A DNA stretch of 43,461 nucleotides from an uncultured Litoreibacter sp. (GTDB lineage Bacteria; Pseudomonadota; Alphaproteobacteria; Rhodobacterales; Rhodobacteraceae). Position 1 is the first letter of the stretch, and the number at the start of each line of letters is the position of its first letter. The notes beneath the pieces are model-generated. The model had not been told where the DNA came from. It searched no databases and saw only the letters and a program-made list of their open reading frames with translations. The stretch lies in assembly GCA_938030665.1 (NCBI GenBank), contig CALHHY010000085.1, positions 1-43,461 of the forward strand, given 5' to 3'. Positions 7,872-16,890 of this stretch are shown piece by piece. A program made the position numbers and the translations under genes.

Positions 7872-8881
7872 GTCGCGAGCGCCAGTTTGCGCTGTTCTGC
7901 CGCTGAGGCGTAAACGGCCTGCTCGGTCCGCATCACGGTCAGATAATCGCGGGCCGTGTTTTCAATCCTGGCCCCGGCGCGAAGGGCGCGGGCGACATGG
8001 GCCTGCAGAAGATGCGTGCAATCGCCACCAAAATTGGGGGAAGGGTCGGGGGCCAGTATCTCCTCCTCGGTTTGTGCGCCATGTGCCCGCAGGGTCACCG
8101 CGCCCGAGCCATATAGGCTGAGCACGCCCGCGGTCCCCTCGATCAGCGCCTCCCCCATGGTGCGACGGGGGTTCGTGGCCGCGTGGTCGATGCATCTGTT
8201 GCCGTCAAACAGCACCCGGACCCCGCCCGGATGATCCATCAGCACGAAGCCGGCATCCTCCCCCGCGATGACCGGGTTAACCCGTCGCAGATCCGCATAG
8301 ACCGCTACCGGGTCCCCAAACAGGAAGCGGGCCGTATCAATGAAATGCACGCCGGTTTCATGTACCAGAAACCGGGGCATTTGCTGGAAATAGGGCTGGC
8401 GTGCCAGATAGGCATCCGGTCCTTGGCCGTCACCGGGCCGCAGTCGGAAGGTGGCTTGTAGCGGCGTCCCGATGCGGCCCGCCTCAAGCGCAGATTTGAT
8501 GGCGCGATACCAGGGCTGAAAGCGGAAGTTCTCGTGCACGATCAGGGGGATGCCGGCGGCCTCCGCCGCGTTGGTCATGGCCTCGGCCTCTTCAAGATCA
8601 GCACAGAAGGGCTTTTGGCAGATGATTGCCCGTACGCCGTTGGCAATCCCTGCGCGGATGGCGTCGGCGTGACCCGCAGGGGCGGTGATAATGTCGAGGA
8701 TATCCGGCTGCGCCTCTGCCAGCATCGTAGGCAAATCACCAAACACCGGCAGGCCGGTGGCCTCCGCCTTGGCGCGGTCGCGGTTCGTCACCCCGACCAA
8801 TGCCACGCCGTCTAGCCGCTGCCAGCCCTCAAAATGGAACTGGCTGAAATAGCCCGCGCCGATGCAGGCGACCTTCAGCAT
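7868..8881 (-). CDS. Gfo/Idh/MocA-family NAD(P)-dependent oxidoreductase
   Basis: A 337-residue two-domain dehydrogenase. The N-terminal Rossmann fold begins '[20 protein letters not shown]' (GxGxxS). 'AIICQKPFCADLEEAEAM' near residue 95 contains the family's catalytic-region Lys in place of the usual EKP (here QKP). 'PRFLVHETGVHFIDTARFLF' contains the conserved His/Asp of the C-terminal domain. Family members oxidise or reduce sugars, inositols and related polyols or acids. ATG 8881 is chosen over longer open frame because it gives the exact Rossmann N-terminus and overlaps the preceding dehydrogenase gene by 7 bases. Substrate unknown; the operon suggests a hydroxy acid or sugar acid. Confidence 0.9.
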   Translation of the reverse strand: MLKVACIGAGYFSQFHFEGWQRLDGVALVGVTNRDRAKAEATGLPVFGDLPTMLAEAQPDILDIITAPAGHADAIRAGIANGVRAIICQKPFCADLEEAEAMTNAAEAAGIPLIVHENFRFQPWYRAIKSALEAGRIGTPLQATFRLRPGDGQGPDAYLARQPYFQQMPRFLVHETGVHFIDTARFLFGDPVAVYADLRRVNPVIAGEDAGFVLMDHPGGVRVLFDGNRCIDHAATNPRRTMGEALIEGTAGVLSLYGSGAVTLRAHGAQTEEEILAPDPSPNFGGDCTHLLQAHVARALRAGARIENTARDYLTVMRTEQAVYASAAEQRKLALAT

Positions 8882-9963
8882 CCCAAGAGCTTCCCGATCG
8901 CCTGCGCTGCCTGCGCGGTGCTGGCACTGCCGCCCAAGTCGGCGGTGACGTCCGTGCGGGTGGCGACCTGAATGTCGACTGCTTGCCGCAGCCGTGTGGC
9001 ATCGCGCGACATCGCCTCTACCCCATGTTTCAGCCCCAGCCAATCCAGCATCATGGCCGCTGACAGGATCATCGCAAAAGGGTTGGCGCGGGCCTGCCCT
9101 GCAATGTCGGGGGCGGAGCCGTGGCAGGGCTGAAACACCGCCTGGTGCAACCCGATATCGGCAGATGGCGCCAAGCCGAGCCCGCCCATCAGCCCGGCGC
9201 CAAGATCGCTGAGAATGTCGCCAAACATGTTCTCTGTCACCAGCACGTCAAATTCCCACGGTTTTTGCACCATCCACAAGGCGGTGGCGTCGACATAGGC
9301 GTGGTCGGCTGTGAGGCCGGGATGTTTGGCGGCCTCCGCGTCGAAATGTTTACGGAAGAAGGCGAAAGCGCGGAACACATTGGCCTTGTCAACGCAAGTC
9401 ACCCGGCCTGTGCCGCGCCCCTGCGCCTTGCGTTCATTCGCCAGTTTGAAGGTGAAGGCAAAGAGCTTTTCGCAAGTGGCCTTGGTGATCAGCAGGGTCT
9501 CCCGCGCCTCGTCCTCCGTCACCTCGCCCTGGCCTTGGGTGTGAAACAGCCCCTCGGTACTTTCGCGGACCAGCACGAAATCGATGCCGGTGCCTTCGGG
9601 CAGCTTCAGCGGGGTCTCGCCCCCCGGCGGCACGCGGACCGGGCGGACACCCGCAAACAGGTCAAAAGCCTTGCGCAGCTCGATTTGGGGGGAGATTTCG
9701 GTGCCATCAGGGTATCGCACATCCGGCAGTCCCATGGCGGACAGCAAGATCGCATCCGCCTTGCGCGCGGCTTGCAGGGAAGACGCAGGCAGGCTTTCCC
9801 CGGTCTTCGCGTAATGGGCGGCACCGGCGGGCAGGGGCTGGAAATCAAAGCTGTAGGTTCCCGCGCTGTCCGCCAAAGCATCCAACAGGGCGACCGTGGG
9901 TGCAGTTATTTCCGGCCCGATGCCGTCGCCCTCGAACACGGCAATTGTAAATTTGACGGTCAC
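8875..9963 (-). CDS. isocitrate/isopropylmalate dehydrogenase-family enzyme (tartrate dehydrogenase-like)
   Basis: A 362-residue beta-decarboxylating dehydrogenase. It shows '[20 protein letters not shown]' at the N-terminus, substrate-binding Arg residues in '[18 protein letters not shown]' and '[10 protein letters not shown]', the catalytic Lys in '[15 protein letters not shown]', and metal-binding Asp residues in '[16 protein letters not shown]'. Typical family substrates are 3-isopropylmalate, isocitrate, homoisocitrate, malate and tartrate. No leucine genes are nearby and a GntR regulator is, so a catabolic role on a substituted malate or tartrate is more likely than leuB. The start is GTG (9961-9963), preceded by GAGGAG at 9972-9977. 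It is the first gene of the leftward operon. Confidence 0.88.
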   Translation of the reverse strand: MTVKFTIAVFEGDGIGPEITAPTVALLDALADSAGTYSFDFQPLPAGAAHYAKTGESLPASSLQAARKADAILLSAMGLPDVRYPDGTEISPQIELRKAFDLFAGVRPVRVPPGGETPLKLPEGTGIDFVLVRESTEGLFHTQGQGEVTEDEARETLLITKATCEKLFAFTFKLANERKAQGRGTGRVTCVDKANVFRAFAFFRKHFDAEAAKHPGLTADHAYVDATALWMVQKPWEFDVLVTENMFGDILSDLGAGLMGGLGLAPSADIGLHQAVFQPCHGSAPDIAGQARANPFAMILSAAMMLDWLGLKHGVEAMSRDATRLRQAVDIQVATRTDVTADLGGSASTAQAAQAIGKLLGC

Positions 9964-9998
9964 GTGGGCGGCTCCTCATTCAGGTTATAACGCATATA

Positions 9999-10014
9999 TT
10001 AACGTATACATTAA
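9999..10014. promoter_or_regulatory. GntR-type operator palindrome
   Basis: TTAACGTATACATTAA is a 16-bp inverted repeat in which 14 of 16 positions agree with its reverse complement. It is centred on GTATAC, a core common to operators of GntR/FCD regulators. It lies 36 bases upstream of the GTG start of the first gene of the catabolic operon that also encodes a GntR/FCD protein, inside an AT-rich promoter region. On the minus strand it precedes TATA-like elements (TATATG, TATAAC) that could be -10 boxes, so bound repressor would block the promoter. Binding is inferred, not shown. Confidence 0.65.
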
Positions 10015-10048
10015 GCGCTGTCTATGGCGCTGCCTTCATGTCGGGCGG

Positions 10049-13000
10049 CTAGTAGTCCTTCTCGTAGTAGATGCCGATGGAGGTTTGCCCGACCGTGTTG
10101 GCAGTCCCGCGCGCGGTCAGGTTCGGGGTGAGGTCGATATTTATCGAAACCTCTGGCCCGTCCGCGCCGCCGACCTCAACATCCGTATAGACGTTGTCGG
10201 AGATGTATTTGCCCGCACGAACGGCGGTGTTGCCCTCGTTATCGGTCGTCACATCCAGATCATCCAACGCAAAGCTGCGCCGCAGGCGGGAGACGATCCC
10301 CTCCCCCCCGCTGCCCGCGAGGCTCGCCACCGCATTGGCCAGTTGCAGGGCTTGGAAGGCCGACAGCTCCGACACATCGCGGCCAAAGAAGATCTGCGCC
10401 AGCACCTCGTCTTGCGGGGCAGGAGGGCTGGATTCGAAGCGCACTTCCGGCTCGGAGGCGGGGCCTTCGATGATCACACTGGCCGTCCCGACGGAGGTGT
10501 TGGTGGTCGCCACAAAGCGCAGGAACGGGTCAAAATTCCCCTGCAGCTGCACACGGCCCTCATCGAGGGTAAAGCGTTGTTCCAGGATATCGAGCCTGCC
10601 GCGGATCAGTTCGAACTGCCCGGCGGAGATGATATTCGCCGTGGTGCCGGTCAATCGCAACGACCCACCAAGCTCCGCATCAAGGCCACGTCCGCGCACG
10701 AATACCCGCGCGGGGGCCGAGACCAGCAAATCCAGCGGGTAAGCAGGGCCCGCCTCATCGTCGCTGCTGCCGACGCCCTTTGGGTCAAGCCCGGCGCGGC
10801 TGCGTGTGGTGCGCGCGGCGGCGCTGTCGCCCACATGAACGATTTCCGGCACAATGGCAAACCCGCCAAGGCCCGAAGACGGCACGGTAACATTCGTCTC
10901 GCCGACGTCGATCTGCCCGCCAATGCGCGCGCCGCCGGTCAGGTTGCCGGCAACCGCGATCTGGCCATTCAGGATCGTCTCATAAAGCGCGGGGTCGGTG
11001 ATCTGCAGGTTGTTGAGGTCGATCGCAAGATTGGCCGGGAAACCGCCCGACAGGGTGACGGGTCCCTGAACCTGCAACTGCCCGCCGGAGGACAAAGCCG
11101 CCGCCACATCCAGAGTTGCGCGGCCCGCGTTCAGCGCGATATTGGCCGCGATGTTTTCCAGCGCGACGCGGAAATTGGGGGCGGTCAGGCGCCCGTCCGA
11201 GGCGGTGATCTGACCGGAGACGGAACCAAGCTCGGGCGGGCCATCGACACGGAGGTCAAAGCGGGTCTGCCCCTGAATGCTGCGCGGGGCGAGGAACGGG
11301 TTGGCCAGCGCCAGCGGCGCATTGCCCGCGACGGACAGACCAAGCCGGCCATCGGTGCCGACACGGCCCACAATATCGGCCGTCGTCCCGGCTGGCCCGC
11401 CGATTGCCGCATCGACAAACCAGTTCGCGCCTTGCTGCCGCGCGGTGCCGTCCACGCTGAGCGGTCCGCTGAAATTTGGCACAAGCGGCGCGACATCTGG
11501 CAACCTTGCCGAAACGGTGAAGGCGGGCGCGGTGCCCGCAACGTCGCCGCTGACCTGCGCGGTCAGCCCGTAAGGACCATCCAGGTCGGCGTCGATGCTG
11601 ACAAGCTCCCCCCGCATCCGGGCTGTACCTGCGACGGCAAGCGAGCCGTTGAACTGCGGCGCCAGCGGGCGAACATTAGGCAGGCGCGCGTCATAGGTGG
11701 CGTCGATATTCTCCCCCGCGACCATGGCGGTCACATCCGCCTCAAGGCCGTAGGGGCCTGCAAGATCGGTTTCCAAATCGATCTGATCCCCGCGTTTGCG
11801 GGCAGTTGCGTTCAACTCAACCGCGCCGCGATATTGCGGCACAAGCGGGTTGATATCGGGCAGGCGGGCGGTGAGGGTGGCATCCAGATCGGCCCCTTTC
11901 AGCGCGCCTTTCGCTGTTGCCGTCAGCCCATAGGGCCCTTCGGCATCGGTGTCGAAATTGATTGTGTCACCCACCTGCTGCGCCTCACCCACAAGGCGCA
12001 GGGGGCCGTCCAGTTGGGGGACAAAAGGCTTCACATTGGGAAGCCGGGCGTCAAAGCGGATGTCTGGCGCGTTTTGCCCGGTGACGCGCCCCACCACATC
12101 GGCCTTCAGCCCGTAAGGGCCGGTCACATCGGTACGCAGCTGCCAGCCAAGCGGCGACTGGTTGGCCCGCCCCACCAGCCGCGCAGCACCGGTATATTGC
12201 GGCACGAAAGGCTGGATGTCGGGCAGGCTGGCGTCGAAATCAATGGCGGCCTGTGGCCCGGTGGCGAGCCCGGCAATGCTGGCCTGGGCGCCAAACGGCC
12301 CGGCCGCGTCAACATCTACATTCCAGCCGAGCGTATCCTGTAGCGCGCGCCCCTCCACTGTCAGCGGGCCTTCCAATGTGTCGAGCACAAGTGCTGCATC
12401 GTTCAGCCGCGCCTTGAACCGGATATCTGCGGCGCCCGTCGCCAATTCGGCATTGCCGGTGAAAGACAGCTGGTCGTTGCGCAAATCGAGGCCTTGCAGT
12501 CGCGTGCCGGTCATGTCGCGTTCAGCCGCAAGGGCCAATGTCGTGCGCCCCGCCAGCATTGCGTCAGCCTCTGCGATGCCGGTTGTCAGGCCGCTCGCGT
12601 CGCCGCTGATACCCACGTCAAAGCTGCCGCCCGCGTCAGCCTCCCCCGCGAGGCTCAGCGCGGCTTCCCCGGTCAGGGGTTGGCCTGCAAGAGCCGAAAA
12701 GCGTGACAGGTCTTCCGCGCGCAACATCAAATCAAACGCGGTGTTTAGCCCGTCTTCGAGGCCTGAAATCTCGGCCTCCCCCGCAAGGCTGTAATCCGCG
12801 CCTGCTAGGTCGAGGTCCCGCAGCCGAATGGGCTGGTCTTCTACGAAATCAATACCAAGCGCGCCGGTCAGGCGGCTGCCCAGGGCCTCCTGCAAGGCTG
12901 GGTCATCAAGCGCGACCCCGGCAATGTCGAGCATCAGGTCAGCGGCGATCTGGCCGATGGCGTTGACCTCGCCCACCAAGGTGCCGCCGCCGTCAAGAAC

Positions 13001-14188
13001 CACGCGCTGCACCTGCAACCCGTCGCGCGCAAGCCCCTCTACGTCCACCGCAGCTGTCCAGTCATCGCCGCTGTCACGGTCGTAGCGGACGGACACTGTG
13101 GCATTGTCGATCCGTGTCTCAGCGCCTGAGAGCGGCAGTAGCACAGGGTCGCCGCCCGCCGCCCCGATCTGGCCGCTAATGTCCAGCAGCACCGGCCAGT
13201 TGTCGCGGTTCAGTGACACCGCCCCTTGCAGGCTGACCGATTGGGCCTTCAGGTCCAGCTGTTCAAGCGTCAGCGCGCCGTCGCCTGAGCGGATACCGGC
13301 CACCACAAGGTCAATGTCATCACCGAAAAACGGGCGGTATTGCGGGGCGAAAAGCGCGGTGACATCGCCGCCAATATCGGCTGAGAAACGGCGCGCGGGC
13401 GCGATGCCCGGACCCGTTGCGGGTTCAGCGGCCAGTGTGATGTCGCCCGCCAGCCGTTCCTCACCGTCTGTGGCAAGGCGCAAGTTGCTCGTCAGATCAT
13501 CAAGCGGCCCGTCGCCGGTGATATTCAGCTGAACCGGGGGCATGCCGGGCAATTGCAGCAGGCGCGCGGCGATGCCTGCCTCCCCCTCGCTCAGCGCCAG
13601 ATCAAGGGTGACCGTTGTGCCGTCGAATGCGGCGTCGAGGTCGAAGCGTCCCGCCTTGCCGTCCACCCGGTCGGCTTCCAGCGTCACGGTTGCACCACCC
13701 CCCGCCAGACTGGCCGAGGCGCGAAGAGAGAGGGACGCTTCTTCGCCGAGAACGGGTGCGCCGAGGGTGATTTCGTCCGCCTGCAGCAGCCCGACTTCGA
13801 TTGCGACCGGCAGGTCAGGCAGCGCGAAGCCCTGCGCTTCGGCGGCGGGCAATTCGGTTTCCGGTGGCAAGGGCAGGCGCGGCAGGTCGATGCGTTTGGC
13901 GGAGAGTTCTTCCACGTCAATCCGGCCCCGCAACAGGGCGGAGCGGTTCCAATCAACGACGACCTCTTCCAGCCGCAGCCAGACGCCTTCGCGGTCGGCA
14001 ATGGTGATCGCGTCGATGGTGGCCCGGCTGCTGAACGCACCGGCAAACCCGTCGATGGAGACCGTGCGCCCCTCACCGCCGAGGCTTTCTTGCAGCAGGT
14101 TGGTCAGATAGCCCTTGTCCTGCGCCTCCTGTGCACAGGCTGCGGCGGGGCACAAAAGGACCAGCAGAACCAGAAGAAAACGCGCCAT
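10049..14188 (-). CDS. tamB: translocation and assembly module inner-membrane protein TamB
   Basis: A 1379-residue protein with an N-terminal signal/anchor segment ('MARFLLVLLVLLCPAAACA') and a long beta-strand-rich body. The conserved TamB (DUF490) C-terminus includes 'RGRLDILEQRFTLDEGRVQL', 'PAPQDEVLAQIFFGRDVSEL' and a final 'TSIGIYYEKDY'. TamB spans the periplasm and, with TamA, serves outer-membrane protein assembly or phospholipid transport. Residues about 590-950 hold six tandem units of 60-61 residues, each with an 'RLP(D/N)(I/V)xP' start and a 'GPYGL'-like turn; they are listed separately. The first base of the gene directly follows the tamA stop, so the two are co-translated. A long open frame on the opposite strand is an artefact of base composition. 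Confidence 0.93.
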   Translation of the reverse strand: MARFLLVLLVLLCPAAACAQEAQDKGYLTNLLQESLGGEGRTVSIDGFAGAFSSRATIDAITIADREGVWLRLEEVVVDWNRSALLRGRIDVEELSAKRIDLPRLPLPPETELPAAEAQGFALPDLPVAIEVGLLQADEITLGAPVLGEEASLSLRASASLAGGGATVTLEADRVDGKAGRFDLDAAFDGTTVTLDLALSEGEAGIAARLLQLPGMPPVQLNITGDGPLDDLTSNLRLATDGEERLAGDITLAAEPATGPGIAPARRFSADIGGDVTALFAPQYRPFFGDDIDLVVAGIRSGDGALTLEQLDLKAQSVSLQGAVSLNRDNWPVLLDISGQIGAAGGDPVLLPLSGAETRIDNATVSVRYDRDSGDDWTAAVDVEGLARDGLQVQRVVLDGGGTLVGEVNAIGQIAADLMLDIAGVALDDPALQEALGSRLTGALGIDFVEDQPIRLRDLDLAGADYSLAGEAEISGLEDGLNTAFDLMLRAEDLSRFSALAGQPLTGEAALSLAGEADAGGSFDVGISGDASGLTTGIAEADAMLAGRTTLALAAERDMTGTRLQGLDLRNDQLSFTGNAELATGAADIRFKARLNDAALVLDTLEGPLTVEGRALQDTLGWNVDVDAAGPFGAQASIAGLATGPQAAIDFDASLPDIQPFVPQYTGAARLVGRANQSPLGWQLRTDVTGPYGLKADVVGRVTGQNAPDIRFDARLPNVKPFVPQLDGPLRLVGEAQQVGDTINFDTDAEGPYGLTATAKGALKGADLDATLTARLPDINPLVPQYRGAVELNATARKRGDQIDLETDLAGPYGLEADVTAMVAGENIDATYDARLPNVRPLAPQFNGSLAVAGTARMRGELVSIDADLDGPYGLTAQVSGDVAGTAPAFTVSARLPDVAPLVPNFSGPLSVDGTARQQGANWFVDAAIGGPAGTTADIVGRVGTDGRLGLSVAGNAPLALANPFLAPRSIQGQTRFDLRVDGPPELGSVSGQITASDGRLTAPNFRVALENIAANIALNAGRATLDVAAALSSGGQLQVQGPVTLSGGFPANLAIDLNNLQITDPALYETILNGQIAVAGNLTGGARIGGQIDVGETNVTVPSSGLGGFAIVPEIVHVGDSAAARTTRSRAGLDPKGVGSSDDEAGPAYPLDLLVSAPARVFVRGRGLDAELGGSLRLTGTTANIISAGQFELIRGRLDILEQRFTLDEGRVQLQGNFDPFLRFVATTNTSVGTASVIIEGPASEPEVRFESSPPAPQDEVLAQIFFGRDVSELSAFQALQLANAVASLAGSGGEGIVSRLRRSFALDDLDVTTDNEGNTAVRAGKYISDNVYTDVEVGGADGPEVSINIDLTPNLTARGTANTVGQTSIGIYYEKDY
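11342..12421 (-). repeat. six 60-residue coding repeats inside tamB
   Basis: The TamB protein repeats a motif at Leu595, 655, 716, 776, 836 and 896, that is every 60 or 61 residues. Unit starts read 'ARLND', 'ASLPDIQP', 'ARLPNVKP', 'ARLPDINP', 'ARLPNVRP' and 'ARLPDVAP'. A second motif, GPxG (GPFG, GPYG four times, GPAG), recurs at about residues 630, 690, 751, 811, 871 and 931. The period of about 180 bases in DNA indicates tandem duplication followed by divergence. The regular length suits a repeating beta-strand module of the TamB groove. Confidence 0.85.
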
Positions 14189-15973
14189 TTAGAATGCCTG
14201 CCCAATGCCAATGTAAATCTCAAAGCCGCTATTGTCGCCCGGCCCGCTGACAGGGATGCCGACGTCGAAACGGATCGGGCCGATGCCTGTGTCATACCGC
14301 ACGCCCAGCCCGGCGCCGCTGTGCCATTCCCCGTCGGAGGCGTTCGGGAAAGCTTCCTCCCCGATATAGCCCGCGTCGTAGAAACCGACGAGGCTCAGGC
14401 TGTCGGTGGTCTTGAGCCGCAGCTCCCCCTGAACGCCAAGGAAAGACCTGCCGCCGATCTCTTCGCCGCTGTCCAGCGTGATGCCCAGATCCTGAAATTC
14501 TTGCCCCCGCACCGTGCCCCCGCCGCCGGAGTAGAACAGAAAATCCGTGGGCGTGTCAGCCAGCGCGGGTCCCGCGACGGAGCCTACCTGCCCGCGCATC
14601 GCAAAGGTCAGCCGCTCCCCGAGCGGGCGGTAAAACCGCACGTCGGCAAAGCTGCGCAACCCGTTGTCAGTGCCTTCGATCGCCAGGAAAGGCATGAGGC
14701 TGATAAAGGCGTAATACCCGTTGCGCGCATCCAGCTCGCTGTCGCGGTAGTCGAATTCGGCAGTGGCCGGTGCGGTGAAGACGGTAAACTCCCGCTCCCC
14801 AAAGGCGTCCTCAGTGCGGGCGTGTTGAAGGCCGAGCGCGAGTGTGTATTCCCGCTCGTCCGACGCAAACCGCCTGATACCCGCCTCGATGCGGAACCGG
14901 TCGGCGGAGAAACTTTCCTGATCCAACCGCTCGATCTCTGTCAGGGCGAAGAAATCCGTGTCCTCGTTGAACGTGGCAGGGCGGGTGAAGCGCGCGCCAA
15001 GGCGGAAATCGGCGCCGCCGGAATCGCCGCCAATGCCGTCGATCTCCCCCTCGACGCGTAGCCGCTCCGCCCCGCCAAAGAGGTTGCGGTGCAGCCAGAA
15101 CGCCTCCAGCCCCAGCCCTTCCGTGGTAGAGATATCAGCGCCAAAGCCGAACCGGCGGGGCTTTTCCTCGACGATCTGAAGGTTGATGGGCAGCGTGTCA
15201 CTGGGGCCTATCGCCTCTGCCTCGCTAAGGGCTGCGACGTTGAACGCGCCGGTTCGGCGCAGCCGGATTGTGGCCTTGTTCAGCTCTGCGGGGTCGAAAA
15301 CCTGGCCTGTGGGCAGGCCCGCGATATCGCGGATACGGTCCGTGCGGACCCGTTCATTGCCCGTGATAATCAGCTCCCCGAAGCGCAGGCGGGGGCCCGT
15401 ATCGACGCCGATATCGACGTTCAGCCGGTTCGCGTCATGGCGGGCAGTGATCTGCTGACGGCCCGGCGCTGCCTTGGCAAAGCCCACGTCACGCCATGCG
15501 TCAACGCTGGCATCCACCGCATCGCGGATCGCGCCGGTCGTCGCGCGCTGGCCAGTGGTGAAACTGGGGGGAAGCTCGGTGTCAGGGGCGAGTGGGCCGA
15601 TATTGGTCTGCCCAAACTGAAACAGCGGCCCGGTCACGACGCGGATATCGACCCGTCCGACGCGTGTGATCCGGGCAAGCGGCGAGATTTCCGCGGCCTC
15701 GCGGCCGTCAAGCCGTATGTTGATGACGGGCGCGAAATAGCCCTGATCGTAAAGCGTGCCAACGAGCCTGCCATATTCAGCTTGAGCCGCAGCCAGAATG
15801 TCCTGACCTGTCGCCTCTGCATCATCCGCGAGCGGCACCAATAGCGAGCCGCGTTCCAGTGCCTCGTTCACCTCGGTATTGGGTGTGCTGGATGAGAACT
15901 TCAGCTCAAACGCATGCGCCGCTGTCGTGGTGCCAAGTATTAGCCCGACCAGGGCGGCTATCGCTGATTTCAT
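14189..15973 (-). CDS. tamA: outer-membrane assembly protein TamA (BamA/Omp85 family)
   Basis: A 594-residue Omp85-family protein. The signal peptide 'MKSAIAALVGLILGTTTAAH' is followed by periplasmic POTRA-type domains ('LYDQGYFAPVINIRLDGREA', then 'IITGNERVRTDRIRDIAGLP') and a C-terminal 16-strand barrel with 'FLFYSGGGGTVRGQEFQDLG', the conserved loop motif of the family. It ends in phenylalanine ('YIGIGQAF'), the usual outer-membrane signature. Three POTRA domains plus barrel and linkage to tamB identify TamA rather than BamA. TamA and TamB form the translocation and assembly module. The tamB gene starts on the next base. Confidence 0.93.
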   Translation of the reverse strand: MKSAIAALVGLILGTTTAAHAFELKFSSSTPNTEVNEALERGSLLVPLADDAEATGQDILAAAQAEYGRLVGTLYDQGYFAPVINIRLDGREAAEISPLARITRVGRVDIRVVTGPLFQFGQTNIGPLAPDTELPPSFTTGQRATTGAIRDAVDASVDAWRDVGFAKAAPGRQQITARHDANRLNVDIGVDTGPRLRFGELIITGNERVRTDRIRDIAGLPTGQVFDPAELNKATIRLRRTGAFNVAALSEAEAIGPSDTLPINLQIVEEKPRRFGFGADISTTEGLGLEAFWLHRNLFGGAERLRVEGEIDGIGGDSGGADFRLGARFTRPATFNEDTDFFALTEIERLDQESFSADRFRIEAGIRRFASDEREYTLALGLQHARTEDAFGEREFTVFTAPATAEFDYRDSELDARNGYYAFISLMPFLAIEGTDNGLRSFADVRFYRPLGERLTFAMRGQVGSVAGPALADTPTDFLFYSGGGGTVRGQEFQDLGITLDSGEEIGGRSFLGVQGELRLKTTDSLSLVGFYDAGYIGEEAFPNASDGEWHSGAGLGVRYDTGIGPIRFDVGIPVSGPGDNSGFEIYIGIGQAF

Positions 15974-16040
15974 AGGATGCGAGCCCCCAAAGCCGCCTCT
16001 TTACGTATGCCGGCGGGGTGGTGCGCCGACCTTATTCTCC

Positions 16041-16058
16041 TGCGCCTTTAACGGCGCA
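16041..16058. repeat. short inverted repeat upstream of tamA
   Basis: TGCGCC...GGCGCA (6-bp arms, 6-base loop) lies in the 170-base gap between the maleate-isomerase-like gene (transcribed leftward into this gap) and tamA. It could be part of a weak terminator for the upstream operon. No clear run of T follows it on the minus strand, so this remains tentative. The rest of the gap presumably holds the tamA promoter, but no clear -35/-10 pair was recognised. Confidence 0.3.
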
Positions 16059-16143
16059 AGTGCAAATCAAAACTGGGCCACAACTGCGGTCGGACCCATA
16101 GGGTGGAAATCGCCAGTGCCGCGAATGGTTCCGCCCCTGTCGA

Positions 16144-16890
16144 TCACTTTTTCATGGTCTCAAACAGGCGTCCAAGGTCCCCTCGCGTCACCTTGGCATC
16201 CGCCATCCGGGCCATGTGCCAGAGCAGCACCGCGTTGCTGGACATCACGGGCAGGCCAAGCTCCGCCTCAAGGGGCGCAATCACGTCAAAGCTGTGCAGA
16301 TTGGTGCAGGATAAAAACAACGCATCAGCGCCGCCTTTGGCCGCAAGCTGGCGCGCCGCAGCCATGACGGAGCCCGCGTCAATCCGCGCGACCCGGGCCT
16401 CCGACGCCTCGTTGAAGGAGCCGAAGACGGGCGTGGCGATACCCGCTTGGGCGAGTACTTCGCGCAGTTTTGCCGAAACCTCCCCAATATAGGGCGACAG
16501 GAAGGCCAGCCGGGTCGCACCCAAAGCCGCGCAGGCGGCGGTCAGCGCAGTCACGGGTTCGGTCACATGATCCGCAGGCGCACCTTGACGGATGAGTTCG
16601 GCAATCCGATCCGCGCCGATCTGAGCGGTGCCCGATGTGCAGCCATAGCCTATCGCGTCAAAATTGGTGCCACGCGGGAACAGACCTGAGGCGGCAGGCA
16701 GATGCGCCTCCATGCTTTGCAGGCTGTCGCGGGTCACCTCCTGCCCGCTGGCGACCCGGCTGACCAGAAATTGCGCGTCATGGGGCAAGGCGCTGCGAAA
16801 TTCCTGCTCGATGGTTTCGTCCGATTGCAGCACCACCAGCCCCAAGGTTTTGCGTCGGTCGTTGTCCAGGGTGTAGGTGAAATCTGTCAT
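16144..16890 (-). CDS. maleate isomerase / arylmalonate decarboxylase-family protein (EutA-like)
   Basis: A 248-residue member of the Asp/Glu racemase superfamily. Both catalytic cysteines are present, in 'FDAIGYGCTSGTAQIGADRI' and 'DALFLSCTNLHSFDVIAPLE'. Two cysteines favour a racemase or cis-trans isomerase mechanism over decarboxylation, which in this family uses one. The EutA protein of ectoine catabolism also belongs here. The start ATG overlaps the stop of the M24 peptidase gene by 4 bases (ATGA), so it is the third gene of one operon. The likely substrate is a C4 dicarboxylate or amino acid, but the sequence does not decide which. Confidence 0.85.
   Translation of the reverse strand: MTDFTYTLDNDRRKTLGLVVLQSDETIEQEFRSALPHDAQFLVSRVASGQEVTRDSLQSMEAHLPAASGLFPRGTNFDAIGYGCTSGTAQIGADRIAELIRQGAPADHVTEPVTALTAACAALGATRLAFLSPYIGEVSAKLREVLAQAGIATPVFGSFNEASEARVARIDAGSVMAAARQLAAKGGADALFLSCTNLHSFDVIAPLEAELGLPVMSSNAVLLWHMARMADAKVTRGDLGRLFETMKK

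Noticed and set aside
9896-12343. An 815-codon open frame on the plus strand opposite tamB.
   Set aside because: It lies antisense to a clear TamB coding sequence, is rich in Arg, Gly, His and Pro as expected from GC-rich antisense reading, and matches no family. Its length is partly due to the internal repeats of tamB.
13553-15061. A 502-codon plus-strand open frame spanning the tamA-tamB junction.
   Set aside because: It crosses two well-supported genes on the other strand and shows typical antisense composition.
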